Positions 11,499-23,076 of a stretch of DNA of 64,000 nucleotides are shown here, piece after piece. A program made the translations under genes and the position numbers. This stretch comes from Sycobia sp. Sy_11 (taxonomy: Eukaryota > Arthropoda > Insecta > Hymenoptera > Epichrysomallidae): NCBI GenBank assembly GCA_018907035.1, contig JACCIC010000150.1, forward strand, positions 1,309,001 to 1,373,000, given 5' to 3'. Under the pieces are notes generated by a model. The model made no database searches. It was not told the DNA's origin and saw only the letters and a list, made by a program, of their open reading frames with translations. Numbering within the stretch: the stretch's first letter is position 1; the number at the start of each line of letters is the position of its first letter.

Positions 11499-11957
11499 CC
11501 GCTTGTTATCCGTATTATCGTCGGCGCGCCCATGTTCCGGCGTGAGGGTGCCGTTGCCGAGCTTGCGCTGCTGCTCCTGGAACGTGTCCTCCTGGAGGCT
11601 GGCCTCGTCCTTGAGAATAACCCCGGTGATCACGGGCTTGGTCGACGCCGCTGCCGGCGCCGCCGCCGCCGCCGTCGTCGTCGTCCTCGTCGTCGCGCTC
11701 GTCGTCGACGTCTCCCGCGGCTTCGGACTCGACCGCTCGGGCCCGCCCGGCGTCGCGATCGCCGCCGCCGTGTTGGTCGCCGCGCCGTTCCCGGGCCCAC
11801 CCGGATTCGAGCGCACGGTGGTCGTGTCCGCGGACGTGCTGTTGTTGCTCAGGTCGCTCGAGTCCTGCTGCTCGAGGGACGAGCCCGAGTCCTGGGACGA
11901 TTCGTTGCTTGCGACGCCGTAGGCGCTGTTCTCGTTATACCTCTCGGAGCTGTCGAG
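11499..11957 (-). CDS. Internal coding exon (exon D), Ser/Thr/Ala-rich
   Basis: This exon has 153 codons, phase 0 at both ends. The acceptor CAG is at 11958-11960 with a long pyrimidine tract (minus strand of about 11961-12010), and the donor GTGAGA is at 11493-11498. The protein starts LDSSERYNENSAYG, continues through a Ser/Asp-rich stretch (SSQDSGSSLEQQDSSDLSNN), and then a low-complexity Thr/Ala/Pro section. It ends with a more ordered segment (ITGVILKDEASLQEDTFQEQ) and NTDNKR. Composition indicates disorder. Without the splice the frame continues 20 more residues to a TAG at 11436 (separate entry). Overlapping plus-strand frames of 139 and 225 codons are antisense shadows built from the GC-rich repeats. 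Confidence 0.75.
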
Positions 11958-12016
11958 CTGTCGGGGCGGAAGGCGGCGAGGATGGGGTGGAGGGTGGGAG
12001 GGGGGAAAGAGGCATC

Positions 12017-12048
12017 AGAGAAAGAGAGAGAGAGAGAGAGAAGAGAAG
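12017..12048. repeat. (GA)n microsatellite
   Basis: A purine run upstream of exon D; on the minus strand it extends the pyrimidine tract before the acceptor. Confidence 0.85.
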
Positions 12049-12109
12049 TTTGTGAGGCATACAACCATAATAGAATTGACATTGCGGAGCGAGTTCCTAG
12101 CGGATCTCG

Positions 12110-12110
<1 letters not shown>

Positions 12111-12158
<48 letters not shown>

Positions 12159-12163
12159 TATAT
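12111..12163. repeat. (TA)n-(CA)n microsatellite
   Basis: About 20 TA units ending in CACACACATATATG. Confidence 0.95.
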
Positions 12164-12286
12164 GCTGCTTTACTTTGATAACGTGGGGGAATTGTATGAA
12201 TTTCATTAGGCTTCGGCGGTCCCCAACGCGCGTGCAAACACCCGACGAGTTTTCGTCGAATCACGCTTTCTGAAATTTCTATATAC

Positions 12287-12289
<3 letters not shown>

Positions 12290-12342
<53 letters not shown>

Positions 12343-12372
12343 TGTATGTATGTATGTATGTATGTATGTATG
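12290..12372. repeat. (TA)n-(TATG)n compound microsatellite
   Basis: About 25 TA units followed by seven TATG-type units. Confidence 0.95.
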
Positions 12373-14527
12373 AGATTATTATCGAGTTCAATTATCTCAA
12401 ATAAGATACGTTCCAAGAAAATAAAAAACATGTTTATTTTACGAGAGCGCGAGTTAATTAAAAAACTGGTAGATTTTTAAGTCATCGAAGGTAAATCATA
12501 CGATTTTTTTTCACAAAGCCACGAGTTACAGCAGCTTAAAGGTTATCTTTTTTCCAACTATCATCGAGATTTTTCTTCTGCATTTTCGTTCATTTAGATA
12601 CAATAATCCAATATTTTCGTTTCAATCTACTCGCTGGAATGCGAGCCAAAAGTGTCACTCAAAATTTCTCAAATTTCTAAAGCTGAGAACGGTAAATTCG
12701 ACACGACGGTTTATTAAAACTCTAATTTAACTGGTAGGATTTGGTCGCCGAATGGTTGGCCATTCGATAATCATTATCTTGAAGTAGATTTAATCGCGTC
12801 GAATTTAATTGCATCGAATGTGATCCTTCGCAGGTTGGTTGGGTATCGAATTCGAGCGGATAAATGAAAGGAAAATTTTTTAATTATTAGAGCTTCGCGA
12901 AGGGGAATGAAATTCACACGACTCTTCTGCGCCATTTCAGGTAGGAAGAGCGATATACTTCAAAGTACTTCTACTGCTTTTACGAAGTATTGACGAGAGC
13001 GATAATATCTGTAAAGCGAGCTGCAATAGCAGAATTCTGAGATCAGATTCAGAATTCAAATTAGTTTGTCTCATTCGGCAACGTAAACTTTAGGTTCTAA
13101 CCCTCATCCCTTCTTATCTAGAAATAATATCAGCATAGTTTAGCATAGTTTATAAAGTGTGTGTAGCTGTAGTGAAGCTAAAATTACTTTATCAAAATAT
13201 ATTAATTAGAATACTTTATTGAGCACGTATTCTCAAGACGTATATATATGGGTGATTCTCTGACAAATCGACAATATGACAATTCTATGACGACTCGATT
13301 AAAACAATTTTTTTGGGAAACTGTTGATGATATAAAATAGAAAAAAAAAAATAAATGTTGATGATATAGTCCAAATTTTTTAGACCACTCGATTACTTTA
13401 CGATACATGATATCTACCATATAGTAACATTGTGTTGTCAATTATTTTTAGTTTAAATATTTATAAATTTAAAGATAAAAAAAGAAAATAGTTTGCAGGA
13501 CTGTTCAATTGTGAAAATTAATTTATATGCGGAACGAAGAAATATAGTCAAGTAATTAGATCGGTGTAAATAATTCTTGTTTTAACGTCGCTTTATTCGT
13601 GCTTCCAAATACCGTTGCAAATTAGCGACGGAGCTGCGCGATGTATTTGTAAATACAGTACGGGTATCGTGCTTAGACCGAAAACTGAGCTCGAATCACC
13701 GAATTACTGTAGTACTTCGCTCTAGAGGATTTAGAACATTTACTTTGTGGTTTTACTAAAAATTCAACGTTTCTTAATGGAAAAATTATTGCATTTGAGG
13801 ATCCAGTAGTCTGGATTTTGTGTATTTAGTTGATAACAATCAAGGCAAAGCAGCTGCTGTGATTCATGAAAGTTAGGATAGACTTGTGAGTTGTCCGTCG
13901 TCAAGTAAGACGAAATGTTTATATTTATACCTTTTCAGTTTTGATGTATTTTCAATAGTTCCCATGTAGTCGTAGTTTCGAAATAATAAAAAAAAAAGAA
14001 AAATAATTTGAAAGTTACGTTTAGTACGTCGTTGCGGTTAAATTAATAATTATGAAAAAATTTTTTAAAAATTCCGTAGTTTAACATGGACGCATGGATT
14101 GTAGTATCAACTTCAAATTTGCAGTTAAAATACTTGAACATCATATCGCTGGCAGAAAGAGGATATTTAAAGTTGTAAAATAAATTTTTATATGATAACT
14201 TTTTGTACGATAACGAATATGATACTTTTTATATGATAACATCTATTCTACGACATATAAAACATAATATTTGAGACTGTGGGTGTTAACTTTTCTGTGC
14301 TGAAAGAAGACAAAAAGTCAATTTAAGGTCATCGAATGGTACCGATGCTGCTCTAAATTTCTTTTAGAAAATCAAATAGAAATAAAAATAAAAATAAAAA
14401 GGTAATTTAATAGGGAAAAAAACTGTTAAAACCCATATTTACAGTCATAAAAAGTCATGCACATCTATTAAAGAAACAAAAATTCTCGAAATTTTTTTTT
14501 GATTGGGTCGCTTTGTTAGTGAATCGC

Positions 14528-14530
<3 letters not shown>

Positions 14531-14583
<53 letters not shown>
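14531..14583. repeat. (TA)n microsatellite
   Basis: About 26 TA units. Confidence 0.95.
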
Positions 14584-14586
<3 letters not shown>

Positions 14587-14812
14587 ATGTACATATTTAA
14601 AGCGCACGATAATCAGATAAAGACGTCGATGCGATTTTCGCCGTCGATCCAATGGCACACCTTACCACACGAGCACCGCTTCCGAATCTCTCGTCAATAA
14701 TTCATTAAGCAAACCCGATTCCCTCGGCGGGAAAGAAAGAGGTATACGCCTGAAACTTCCTCGCGGACGAATCAATCGGTTAGTCGGCTTCGCAAATACT
14801 GTCGACGAACGG

Positions 14813-15022
14813 TAGGGGAAGGTGGGACGTTGCGGGCCAGAAAAAAGTTGTTTTCGTTTTCGGCTTAAATGAAAAATGGAAAAGCGCCAATTATGGATAA
14901 AAGATTATATTCTAGGCTGACCATTTTTAAATCACAATAGAAAATTAGAAACTGTTGTTATTGAATCAAACCTAAAGACTTCCAAAGTGACGTTTTCCCT
15001 ACCCGTGGGGCACGATGAGCAC
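14813..15022. other. Possible small inverted-repeat element
   Basis: GGTAGGGGAAGGTGGGACG near 14811-14830 resembles the reverse complement of the right side (GGTAGGGAAAACG, about 14992-15004), and a GTGGGGCACGATGAGCAC motif follows. GGGGAAGGTGGGAC-type ends occur on small non-autonomous DNA elements in insects, but the pairing here is imperfect. Confidence 0.2.
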
Positions 15023-15292
15023 TGAAAGATTAGAAAATCATTGGGTATTCAGAATTCGACACTTTTACAGAACAATACGAACAATACAATAAATGTATTA
15101 TTTTGTTAAAAATTTAGATCAAAGCAGATTCTAAAATGAATTGAGCACTAACACGTATTAATAAATAGATAGTTATAGAACAGTAAATAAGGGAATAATT
15201 TTAGATAATGGAAATACGCTTACTAATTTCATTTGCTTCGTTCCGATTTAAGGTTCTCTCATTTAACGTTGTCTCATTGGGTTTATATAAAT

Positions 15293-15300
<8 letters not shown>

Positions 15301-15362
<62 letters not shown>
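15301..15362. repeat. (TG)n microsatellite
   Basis: About 30 perfect TG units, the longest TG run here. Confidence 0.95.
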
Positions 15363-15363
<1 letters not shown>

Positions 15364-15835
15364 CTGTGCGTGTAGAATATAAAATTTATGATAAAAATAG
15401 AAATTATGGTATGTAGGCATGAAATAGACGGATGTGAACGATGCCTTCGCATTTACCCGTTGTACCCCCCCCCCTTTTCGCAGACCATCGTGCCGCCGTT
15501 TTCACCTTTATTTCAATTTACTATAAAATGGTTTTAAATTTTTTTATGAAATTCATAAAATCCCGTTGCTGCGTTGAATTGAAAAAAAATGAAGCACCGA
15601 CTATCTTCCACCGTTCAAATTTCCGACGGCTATTATAAAACTTCTATAAATTACTTTTATTCGGATCCACTGTAAGAGCCAACGTTGCGCTATTTGTCTC
15701 ATTATCGACAACAATCGATCATTGAAAATTGTATTTATCAATCCTTTCACTCAGTAGTGCGTATTTACGTCGCGCCGCAGGCCCGCCTTGCCCCAGCCCA
15801 CCCTAGGTACAGGCTGAAAAAAAAAAACCCCTTAC

Positions 15836-16221
15836 GTTCTCGCTGCCCTCCCTCTCGAGGCTCGGCGTCTTCGAGTCCTCGAGGAGGGTCTTCTCGGTGT
15901 CCGGCGACTTGTCGAACTCCACCCACTTCGTGCCCGCGGCTTCGGCCGCCGTCGCCGCCGCCGCCGCGGAGGCCCCGCCCTCGGGCCTGGCGCGCGCGGC
16001 AGCGCCCACGAGGCCCGACGAGGACGCGGTCGCCGCAGCCGCAGCCGCCGCCGTGGACTCGTAGCCGGCCTCGTACATCGGGTAGCCGAAGTGGCCGGCC
16101 TCGTACTCCAGCTGATTGCCGTATCGATAGCTGGGATTGGCCGAGCCCCGGCTGCAGATCGAGAGGTCCGACTGCGACAGGCCGGTGTTGGTGCTGCCGA
16201 AGAGCCTGGCGTTGTCGAAAC
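15836..16221 (-). CDS. Internal coding exon (exon C) with NPSY motif and poly-Ala tracts
   Basis: This exon is 386 nt. The acceptor CAG is at 16222-16224 directly after a C-rich tract, and the donor GTAAGG is at 15830-15835. Its first two bases complete a Gly codon begun in exon B; it ends on a codon boundary. In assembled numbering it covers residues 127-255. It opens FDNARLFGSTNTGLSQSDL and then has SANPSYRYG, with an NPxY motif at residues 155-158 and Tyr at 158, 160, 166, 173, 176 and 180. Two Ala-rich runs follow, then the non-repetitive segment TKWVEFDKSPDTEKTLLEDS. NPxY motifs in cytoplasmic tails bind PTB domains or endocytic adaptors; applying that here is inference. Confidence 0.8.
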
Positions 16222-17660
16222 CTGGGGGGGGGGGATGAAATTCGTCGTTAAAATTCTGCCTCGGCTTTTCGCGGATTACGTTTTGTTTCTATATCGGTCG
16301 CTGAAATTGCGGGCTTGCCGGACTGACTTTTCGAAATTCGAAAACGATCGGCTAGTCTCCGATTATTTTGACAAGAACACGCGACATGAATAAATATCCT
16401 TTGCTGCATTGATTATAAAGTATCTAGTATTTCGATTGAAATTTTCAATTAATAATTGTTTTTCAGTAGTTCTAATGAGAGACACTCGAAAATCTATGCA
16501 GAAAAGAAAACTGAGCTAATTAATAGTACACAAATTGATATATTAGCGTTTTGACTTATTAATGTATATATAAAGTTCATAGTACATGATAAGTATACTA
16601 CTATCATATATGATATATAGCAATAATTCATAATATAGTCGCAATTTCTAATAATATATATTATCTTTTATTATTAGATGTCGAATTTATCTTGTAGGAT
16701 ATTGAAAAGTATATACTTAAATTGGGATCTAAATACTTGCAGAACGTTCATTAGGAGTTCTTTTGTTTGATCAAAAAGTCGTACGAAATTTTATTTAGAA
16801 TAATAGTTTGAAAATTACAAGAAATTTCGTTTTCAAAAGTGGTCTTGAAAACACTTTCAAATTTAACTCCTAATACGTACCTGCCTGAAAACGAACGATA
16901 GTACATTGCTATCTTAATGATCGTTGTTTATCAAAAATAACTTTTTCTTATCACGACGACAGCTTCCGAATCACGCGAGACATTCAATCTTCGTTTCTCA
17001 ACATAATCGAAGAAGCAGCATACATGCTATACATATATATTTATCCGTATTTATCGCCATCCGTATTAATTGGCCGACATTTATCGATCGGAGCTTAGAT
17101 TTAGAAAACTATCCGAACGTGGAAATTATCTTTCATACGCGAACACCGACCAGCTGCCACCGACGCGTTGCAGCCAGGGGCCACTGGATGAAAGAAAAAA
17201 AACAACGCCCGACCAACGCGGTCAAGCAGTGTCCAGCCGAGCGAGAGAAAAAAAGATCGGAACCGACGTCAGGATCCCCCCCCCCATCCCTCTGCCACCC
17301 CGTCGTTGCTATCGAGAAAATATACCGGGCCGCCCTCTGCCCCGCTCCCCCGCGCGAGATCTGACTCGCGATGCGAGCATGGAGAGACGGCTCGCCGCTA
17401 AGCCGCAGTCTCGCTGCGCGTAAAATGGCTGAGCTGCGCTTGGGTGCGTGCGTGCGCGCGCGCGCGGGTGCGTATGCGTGGGTGGGTTCGCGCGCGTGTC
17501 TAGCGCAGCGCAACGCCAACGCGGAAGCGCGCGCGCTCGATTAACTGGGTCATCGGCTAAAGCGGGAGCTTCAGCCGTCGCCGCGAACCCATACATTATA
17601 ACGCCGACTATCCCCGTTCCTTTTGCACTCTACCGCGACGGCTTGTGTGCATATTTGCAT

Positions 17661-17671
17661 GTATATATATA

Positions 17672-17717
<46 letters not shown>

Positions 17718-17753
17718 ATATGTATATATATATATATGTATATATTTATATAT
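17661..17753. repeat. (TA)n/TATG compound array
   Basis: An interrupted TA array with TATG steps, set inside a CpG-rich island. Confidence 0.9.
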
Positions 17754-17872
17754 CAAAAATATCCGGCTAACGACGCCGAGACGGCAGGAGGAACTCGATG
17801 CTCCCGGCTTTGTCGCGCGGGGTCTCGTCAATGGCCATTACTTTCGCGCGAGGAAGCTCTCGTATTGAGTGC

Positions 17873-17873
<1 letters not shown>

Positions 17874-17908
<35 letters not shown>
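17874..17908. repeat. (CT)n microsatellite
   Basis: About 17 CT units. Confidence 0.95.
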
Positions 17909-17910
<2 letters not shown>

Positions 17911-18439
17911 TATATGGCGCGGGAGGATGGCGAAAACCGGGACTGTCAGCGATTGCGCGGTGACGCCGCGTCCGTACGTTTTCTCGCGAGCTTCCCCCGC
18001 ATAATGAGTGCGTACGCGTACGGGTGAGAACGACCGAAAACCCACGAATAGTCCGTACCTTTTTCGACACGAAGCGAGGGCCTTGTGCGCCCTAGTTTGC
18101 GTTCATTGCGATTTTGCCTCTGTCATCGCCCGGGATATATTCGTAGCCACGGGCGCGCTGCTGGAACGAGTATTATTTATTATTATCCGTATTATTATTA
18201 TTAATAGCCTTTTATGAATTCTCGTGGGACACGAACGTATATCGTTATTATCACTTTTCAGCGTTACTTCGGTACAAGAAAATAACTTGGCTGGAATTTT
18301 TTTTAAACACTGGTATTTTTTCCATTTATTTTTCACCTTAATAGAATTACTTTTTAGAAATCTTCATTAAAAACAAACATTATTTTTTACGATATAAATG
18401 AAACGATAGAAAAATATATATCTTTTATACTTTAATATA

Positions 18440-18443
<4 letters not shown>

Positions 18444-18485
<42 letters not shown>
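18444..18485. repeat. (TA)n microsatellite
   Basis: About 20 TA units, 100 nt from the exon B donor. The short flanking word TCTTTTATACTTT occurs on both sides of the array. Confidence 0.95.
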
Positions 18486-18487
<2 letters not shown>

Positions 18488-18586
18488 TTTATACTTTTGT
18501 ATGAACTGTTGTATGGACTGTCCTCAATTAAAACGTACGACGTCTAAAACTTCACGTTGAATAGTATTAATGGTAGAGACGCATAC

Positions 18587-18776
18587 CGACAGAGCCGTCC
18601 TCGGGAATTTCCTCTCGATGCACGAGGGCCTGCTGATCCGTGACCCGTCCCGCCGTGTCGTCGGGCGAGCCCCCGTTGACGTCCGCCTCGTCGCTCTGAT
18701 AGCCGGGCGACACCTCGACGATCACCGAGCAACCGTCGTTCTGGTAGCTTCTGCCGCGCGGCTCCTCCATCGTCAC
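18587..18776 (-). CDS. Internal coding exon (exon B), acidic, with GYQSDEAD motif
   Basis: This exon is 190 nt. The acceptor CAG is at 18777-18779 and the donor GTATGC at 18581-18586. It enters in phase 0 and leaves in phase 1; the split codon is G|GT (Gly) with exon C. Assembled residues 64-126 read VTMEEPRGRSYQNDG, CSVIVEVSPGYQSDEADVNG, then an acidic/polar stretch ending REEIPEDGSV. The short CSVIVEV strand is the only hydrophobic part and is too short to span a membrane. I do not recognise the family. An in-frame ATG is present at codon 3, but the perfect phase match to exon A argues that this is internal rather than a first exon. Confidence 0.8.
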
Positions 18777-19215
18777 CTGGAATTCAGTTCGTTAATTCAG
18801 CGATTGCGGCTGAACAATCGCGGGGCACTATGTCGATGATTGATCAAAAAAAATAAAAGAAAGAAAAAGCACCAGGTTCGTTGACAAAATCAATATTTCA
18901 GAGATACGAATGACTAATAAGGTGTAAAAAATATTGCCCTTTTTAGCTTACTCGTTTTTATCGTCTAATTCGGATTTTAATTCTTTCATCTTAATGATGA
19001 CGTAAGCTGATGACGCAAGTTTAATAGTTGCATGCATAATTTAATATAATGGTGAATTTTAGGTTGCGTCAACTTTTTCTTATTTACGACCATTGCAAAT
19101 TTCGAACTTCCGTTCGTTTTCGAGTTAACTGATCGATTTTATGACTTACATGATATTAACGTTTTAAAATGGTTAAACTATACAGTTTGATTATTATAAA
19201 GCAGTAATGTGCGTA

Positions 19216-19356
19216 GAGGTCTACGATGGCTCGATCGCTAGAGCGAAGGACTAGTTAACTTGGTGATCCGAGTTCAAATCCCGGTCTCGGCCGATTGACA
19301 CAGGCACCGCTATAATAATTTACATGTGCTTTGTTTACAAACACATCGTAGACCTC
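19216..19356. repeat. 13-nt perfect inverted repeat around the tRNA-like head
   Basis: GAGGTCTACGATG at 19216-19228 is exactly reversed and complemented at 19344-19356, leaving 115 nt between. It could be a hairpin in the element's RNA, or the ends of a small terminal-inverted-repeat element. Confidence 0.6.
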
Positions 19357-19421
19357 CCCGTCGCTGATTAGTACCGATATTTGGAAGCATAAATAGAGCG
19401 ACGTTAAATAACATAAAAAAA
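19216..19421 (+). mobile_element. tRNA-derived SINE-like unit
   Basis: The head (about 19216-19297) resembles a tRNA gene. It has a box A-like TGGCTCGATCG (19227-19237), a D-arm-like GCTC/GAGC stem, and a box B GAGTTCAAATCCC (19270-19282) inside a CCGAG/CTCGG stem. The acceptor ends do not pair, so it is not a working tRNA. The body ends with GAGCGACGTTAAATAAC and a short A-rich run (to 19421), as expected of a retroposed SINE tail. A 13-nt perfect inverted repeat links 19216-19228 and 19344-19356. Target-site duplications are not obvious. Confidence 0.5.
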
Positions 19422-20058
19422 GTCATCTGTGTACAACGGACTATTTTTACGCATTTACATCTGTCGAATATCACAACTAATTCTAAAAAAAAGAATTGTA
19501 TACCAATCAATTGTATATCAATTTTTTTTAAATAATCAGGCTATATTGATATAAACAACAAAGAGACTATCTTTCCACAAAGTAACTTTTCTTTCATTTT
19601 ACACGTGCCCTGAAATAGACTGAAATAAATTATTGATAATCATCGTGTTTTTTTTATCACCACATTGATGAGCTAGAATATCTCAATAGTCGGCTATACT
19701 GCTTAAAGCAGTGTATTAAGACGATTCCTACGATATAGATTTAGCTGTGATTTTTCAGAGAATTATCCGACTCCCCGAGATCCCATTGACATTGGTAAAC
19801 TGGAAAAAGTGTAAAATAGCAATGGAAAATTAAAAATCGCCACCGATTACCACCGAATACAAACGAACGTATCGCAAGTCTTGCTCATTGAATCCACTAA
19901 TTGAGACAACGCTTATAGTTTATTGGGACTGAAGAAAAAAAAAGCAAAGAATAATGTAGAATAAAGAGACGTAGAACATTTTAATTAATTCGAGACGCAC
20001 AGCTTCAACTCGGCGTAGTACAGCGAACGAGCTCTACTTCCCACTTCCTCCGCGTGTA

Positions 20059-20061
<3 letters not shown>

Positions 20062-20100
<39 letters not shown>
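20062..20100. repeat. (TA)n microsatellite
   Basis: TA run ending ACACA. Confidence 0.95.
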
Positions 20101-20101
<1 letters not shown>

Positions 20102-22475
20102 TTTTTTCACCCGACTTCCCAACCGGAGCATCGATCCCTCTCGGGTGGGGGGCCGGAGTCTCTTACCCGATTGTCGAGCTTTTTTTTAAATGAAAAGTTT
20201 CGCAATCGTCGTCGGCATGCTGGCTACTTGTATAATTTATATATGTATATATACATATATACATAATTTGATCAGATTCTTTCGTCCGAATGTTTCGCGA
20301 TACGTTTTCTACGTTCTCTCGCACCGAAGAGGAGATCGAAAATCGACGATTTTCCCGTCGACAAAAGTAGACGCGGACACTTCGATTGTCTTTTCGCTCG
20401 GCTTCTTTCTTTCTATTTTTTTTTTTTTTTAAATTATACGCGTTCTTTAATAATCGATCGAGCCGTTTCTCTTTTTGTCGCTGGACATTTATTTATTATT
20501 TATTGTTTTTAATAAGCTTTGAAACGTATCGACGATGACTAATTATTTTTTTCTTCTACTTGCCCAGCGAGACGACAGTCGCGGATAAAGATCGATTAAC
20601 CCGCGAATTCGCAGGAAAATTTTCCGCTACGTATCGTCGCTTTAATCGCAATTTCGTCGGTACGCTGGATGGTGCTCGGCTCGGCGAGTCCCGATTATCC
20701 TGCCGTGGAGCCAGCCCTTCAATTCTACTCCGACTGCCGGCGCTGCAAAGAAGATAGGCTAAAACGAGCCCGGGATAAGAGAGCGGCCTAATTAAGACCG
20801 TGGCAAGGCTCGAGCCATTCTCAACGCGCGGACATTCGCCTTACGCCTCTCCCGTCCCGACTCCGGCTTTTCCGGCGGAAGCTCGGGACAGGACGAGAGA
20901 AGCTCTCGAGCGACTGTACTCGTCCGCGAGCTGCTCGCGATCTTTCCATTAATGGCCCTGCAACGCAATTCGCCGCGTCTCATTTTCTCGTACCTCCGCT
21001 TGAGTTTACCTACATTTCCGAGGGCAAGCTTCATTACACCATCTTTGAGATACGAGGCTCGCTTAGCATTGCAAATACCGAATTGTTTAAACTCTTTTCG
21101 TTTTTTGATTTTTATTTCGATATATAGTTGTTAATATGCCGTACTGTTCATTCGATCTATATACATACAAACATGAAGTATCACGCAATGAACGAATATA
21201 AGTCGCATGAAACACCCCCATCGTTGTCAGTATTGTATTCATACGAAATTATCCAGTCTCAATATTATTCTTGACAAAAGAAAGAATAAAAATAAAAGAA
21301 ACGGGACGTTCGTTCGTGGAACGAAAGTGACGAGACGTATTTTCTTTTCTTTCTCCTTCCAATCAGTCCCATCGCCGCGAAGACGTGCTAGGTCCAAATT
21401 TTTTCATCGCGAACCAGCAGACACCCTCCCTATTCTCGCGGGGCGTAAGACCGGCGGAATTTCGAATTTCCATCCCGACTACTGTCCGGTAATAGAGTCG
21501 CGCTGCGTCACGCCGCGAATCTGGCACGGCAATTGCGCCGGTCCTCGTTGGGACGAGATGGCGCCAAACTGTATCGTCGGATCATCGCGTATACGAACAT
21601 AATTAGCCGGTGGCTCGAGGCGAGCGAGGTGGGGACAATGGCCAACAGCGAGGGCTACTTTATGGATGACAAAAAAAAATCTCCTTTTTCCATTCTTCCA
21701 TACGGCCGTATCTTTTGCACTCTCTGCTCGCGCCCGTCCGCCCCCCCCCCTCCGCCACCTTGCCACGGAGCATCTCTCAAAAGACGCCTCTTGGAAGAAA
21801 ACTCGGATGCTTCCTCGATTTTTTTCTCGTCTCTTTCCTTCCTTCTCTTCGCCTCGCGCTTTATTCGCCCGCAGTGAAAATTCCCGCTCCTCTTTATAAA
21901 AATACCAAAAGGCAGAGAGAATGGGGTTACAGAAGATACGGCGCTGGGGGGAGGGGGGGGGCAGGCGAGCGAACGGGACGGGTTAGAGAGATCGCGTCGG
22001 GTCGCCTCACCGTATTACCAGTTTAGTTTGCTCCACTTTTTCCCCGCCGCTCGGTCGTCCTCCTTTCCTCCCTCCTTCCCCCTTTCGCGCTCCCTGCCGT
22101 ATCGCTTCTTCTGTCCCTCTCTCTCTCCCTCTCTCGCTCGCTCTCTCGACCAAGCCTCTGCGATTCTCCCCCACCCCCCCCTGCCAACCGGTGCGTCCGT
22201 CAGTCTCCGCCTTACTACGCGCCCCCCCCCCCACATTCATCGTCGGCCTGTGCCGTATAAATCCTAAGGGTTAGCAAGCGGTGGCGGCGGGAAAAGACGG
22301 CGTTGGCGAAAATTCGATATATCCGGCAACGCTGATATCGCCCTACGGGTATATCTGTATACGGATGAACGCACGAAGCTTCCCGCGCTGGTTTCCCCCA
22401 CCCCCACCCCCCGAACCACCGAGACACGGGGCGAAATGTATCCCCTACTTTTTTATTGTTCTTTTTGGTTCATTG

Positions 22476-22498
22476 TTTTTTTTTTTTTTTTTTTTTTT
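22476..22498. repeat. Poly-T tract
   Basis: A run of 23 T. Confidence 0.9.
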
Positions 22499-23020
22499 CT
22501 TTTATAGATGATTCCATTACACGGGCGGGCGCCACGTCTTGCAGCAGTTTACGCTCGAAACTTACTCGCAGTCCGTAGCCATAGATCGATATCGGATAAA
22601 AAGGAGATTTTCCGTGGATAATAATAAAAGAATCCACATATACCTACTGAACGTGAGTGTTTTTTTTTTACTTGTGCTTCTTGTTTTACGCTCGATAGGA
22701 ATACGTATGAGATTTTTTTTTCCCGTCTCGTAAATTAATTATAAGGAATGGATTTGCAATCGCGCGATTACGAATTAACGGCGATATAGTGCTTCGATCG
22801 TTGGGACGATGATTATTCCAAAAAGTTTTGCGTAAAGGGGGCAGTCGGTTAAATCTAATCGTTTATTATTCATTTCGAAGTTGAACTTTACATCTTTGAT
22901 TAAATGGCTCTTTCAGACCTGAACTTCTGTAATATACGGCTCGTTATCAAAGGCTCGAGCTTTTATTCCTTCTGATAAAATGAAAATTATGCTCGAACTT
23001 CTTATTCGATGGCTATGGGA

Positions 23021-23022
<2 letters not shown>

Positions 23023-23076
<54 letters not shown>
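23023..23076. repeat. (TA)n microsatellite
   Basis: TA run ending ACACAC. Confidence 0.95.

Larger units (their letters stand above)
11958..15835 (-). other. Intron C to D
   Basis: This intron is 3878 nt, donor GTAAGG at 15830-15835 and acceptor CAG at 11958-11960. It holds (TA)n arrays at 12111, 12290 and 14531, a (TG)n at 15301-15362, and the weak inverted-repeat candidates near 13249, 14510 and 14813. No coding sequence is seen. Confidence 0.7.
16222..18586 (-). other. Intron B to C
   Basis: This intron is 2365 nt, donor GTATGC at 18581-18586 and acceptor CAG at 16222-16224. A CpG-rich island (about 17140-18070) sits inside AT-rich DNA and carries a TA/TATG compound array and a (CT)n array. 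Frames in it are shadows. Confidence 0.7.

Noticed and set aside
11503..12209. Plus-strand frames of 139 and 225 codons over exon D
   Set aside because: They are antisense to the spliced exon, are Arg/Val/Ala-rich, and run into a (TA)n array (YIYIYI).
19216..19297. Functional tRNA gene
   Set aside because: Box B is good, but the acceptor stem does not pair and the anticodon arm is poor. A tRNA-derived SINE head is more likely.
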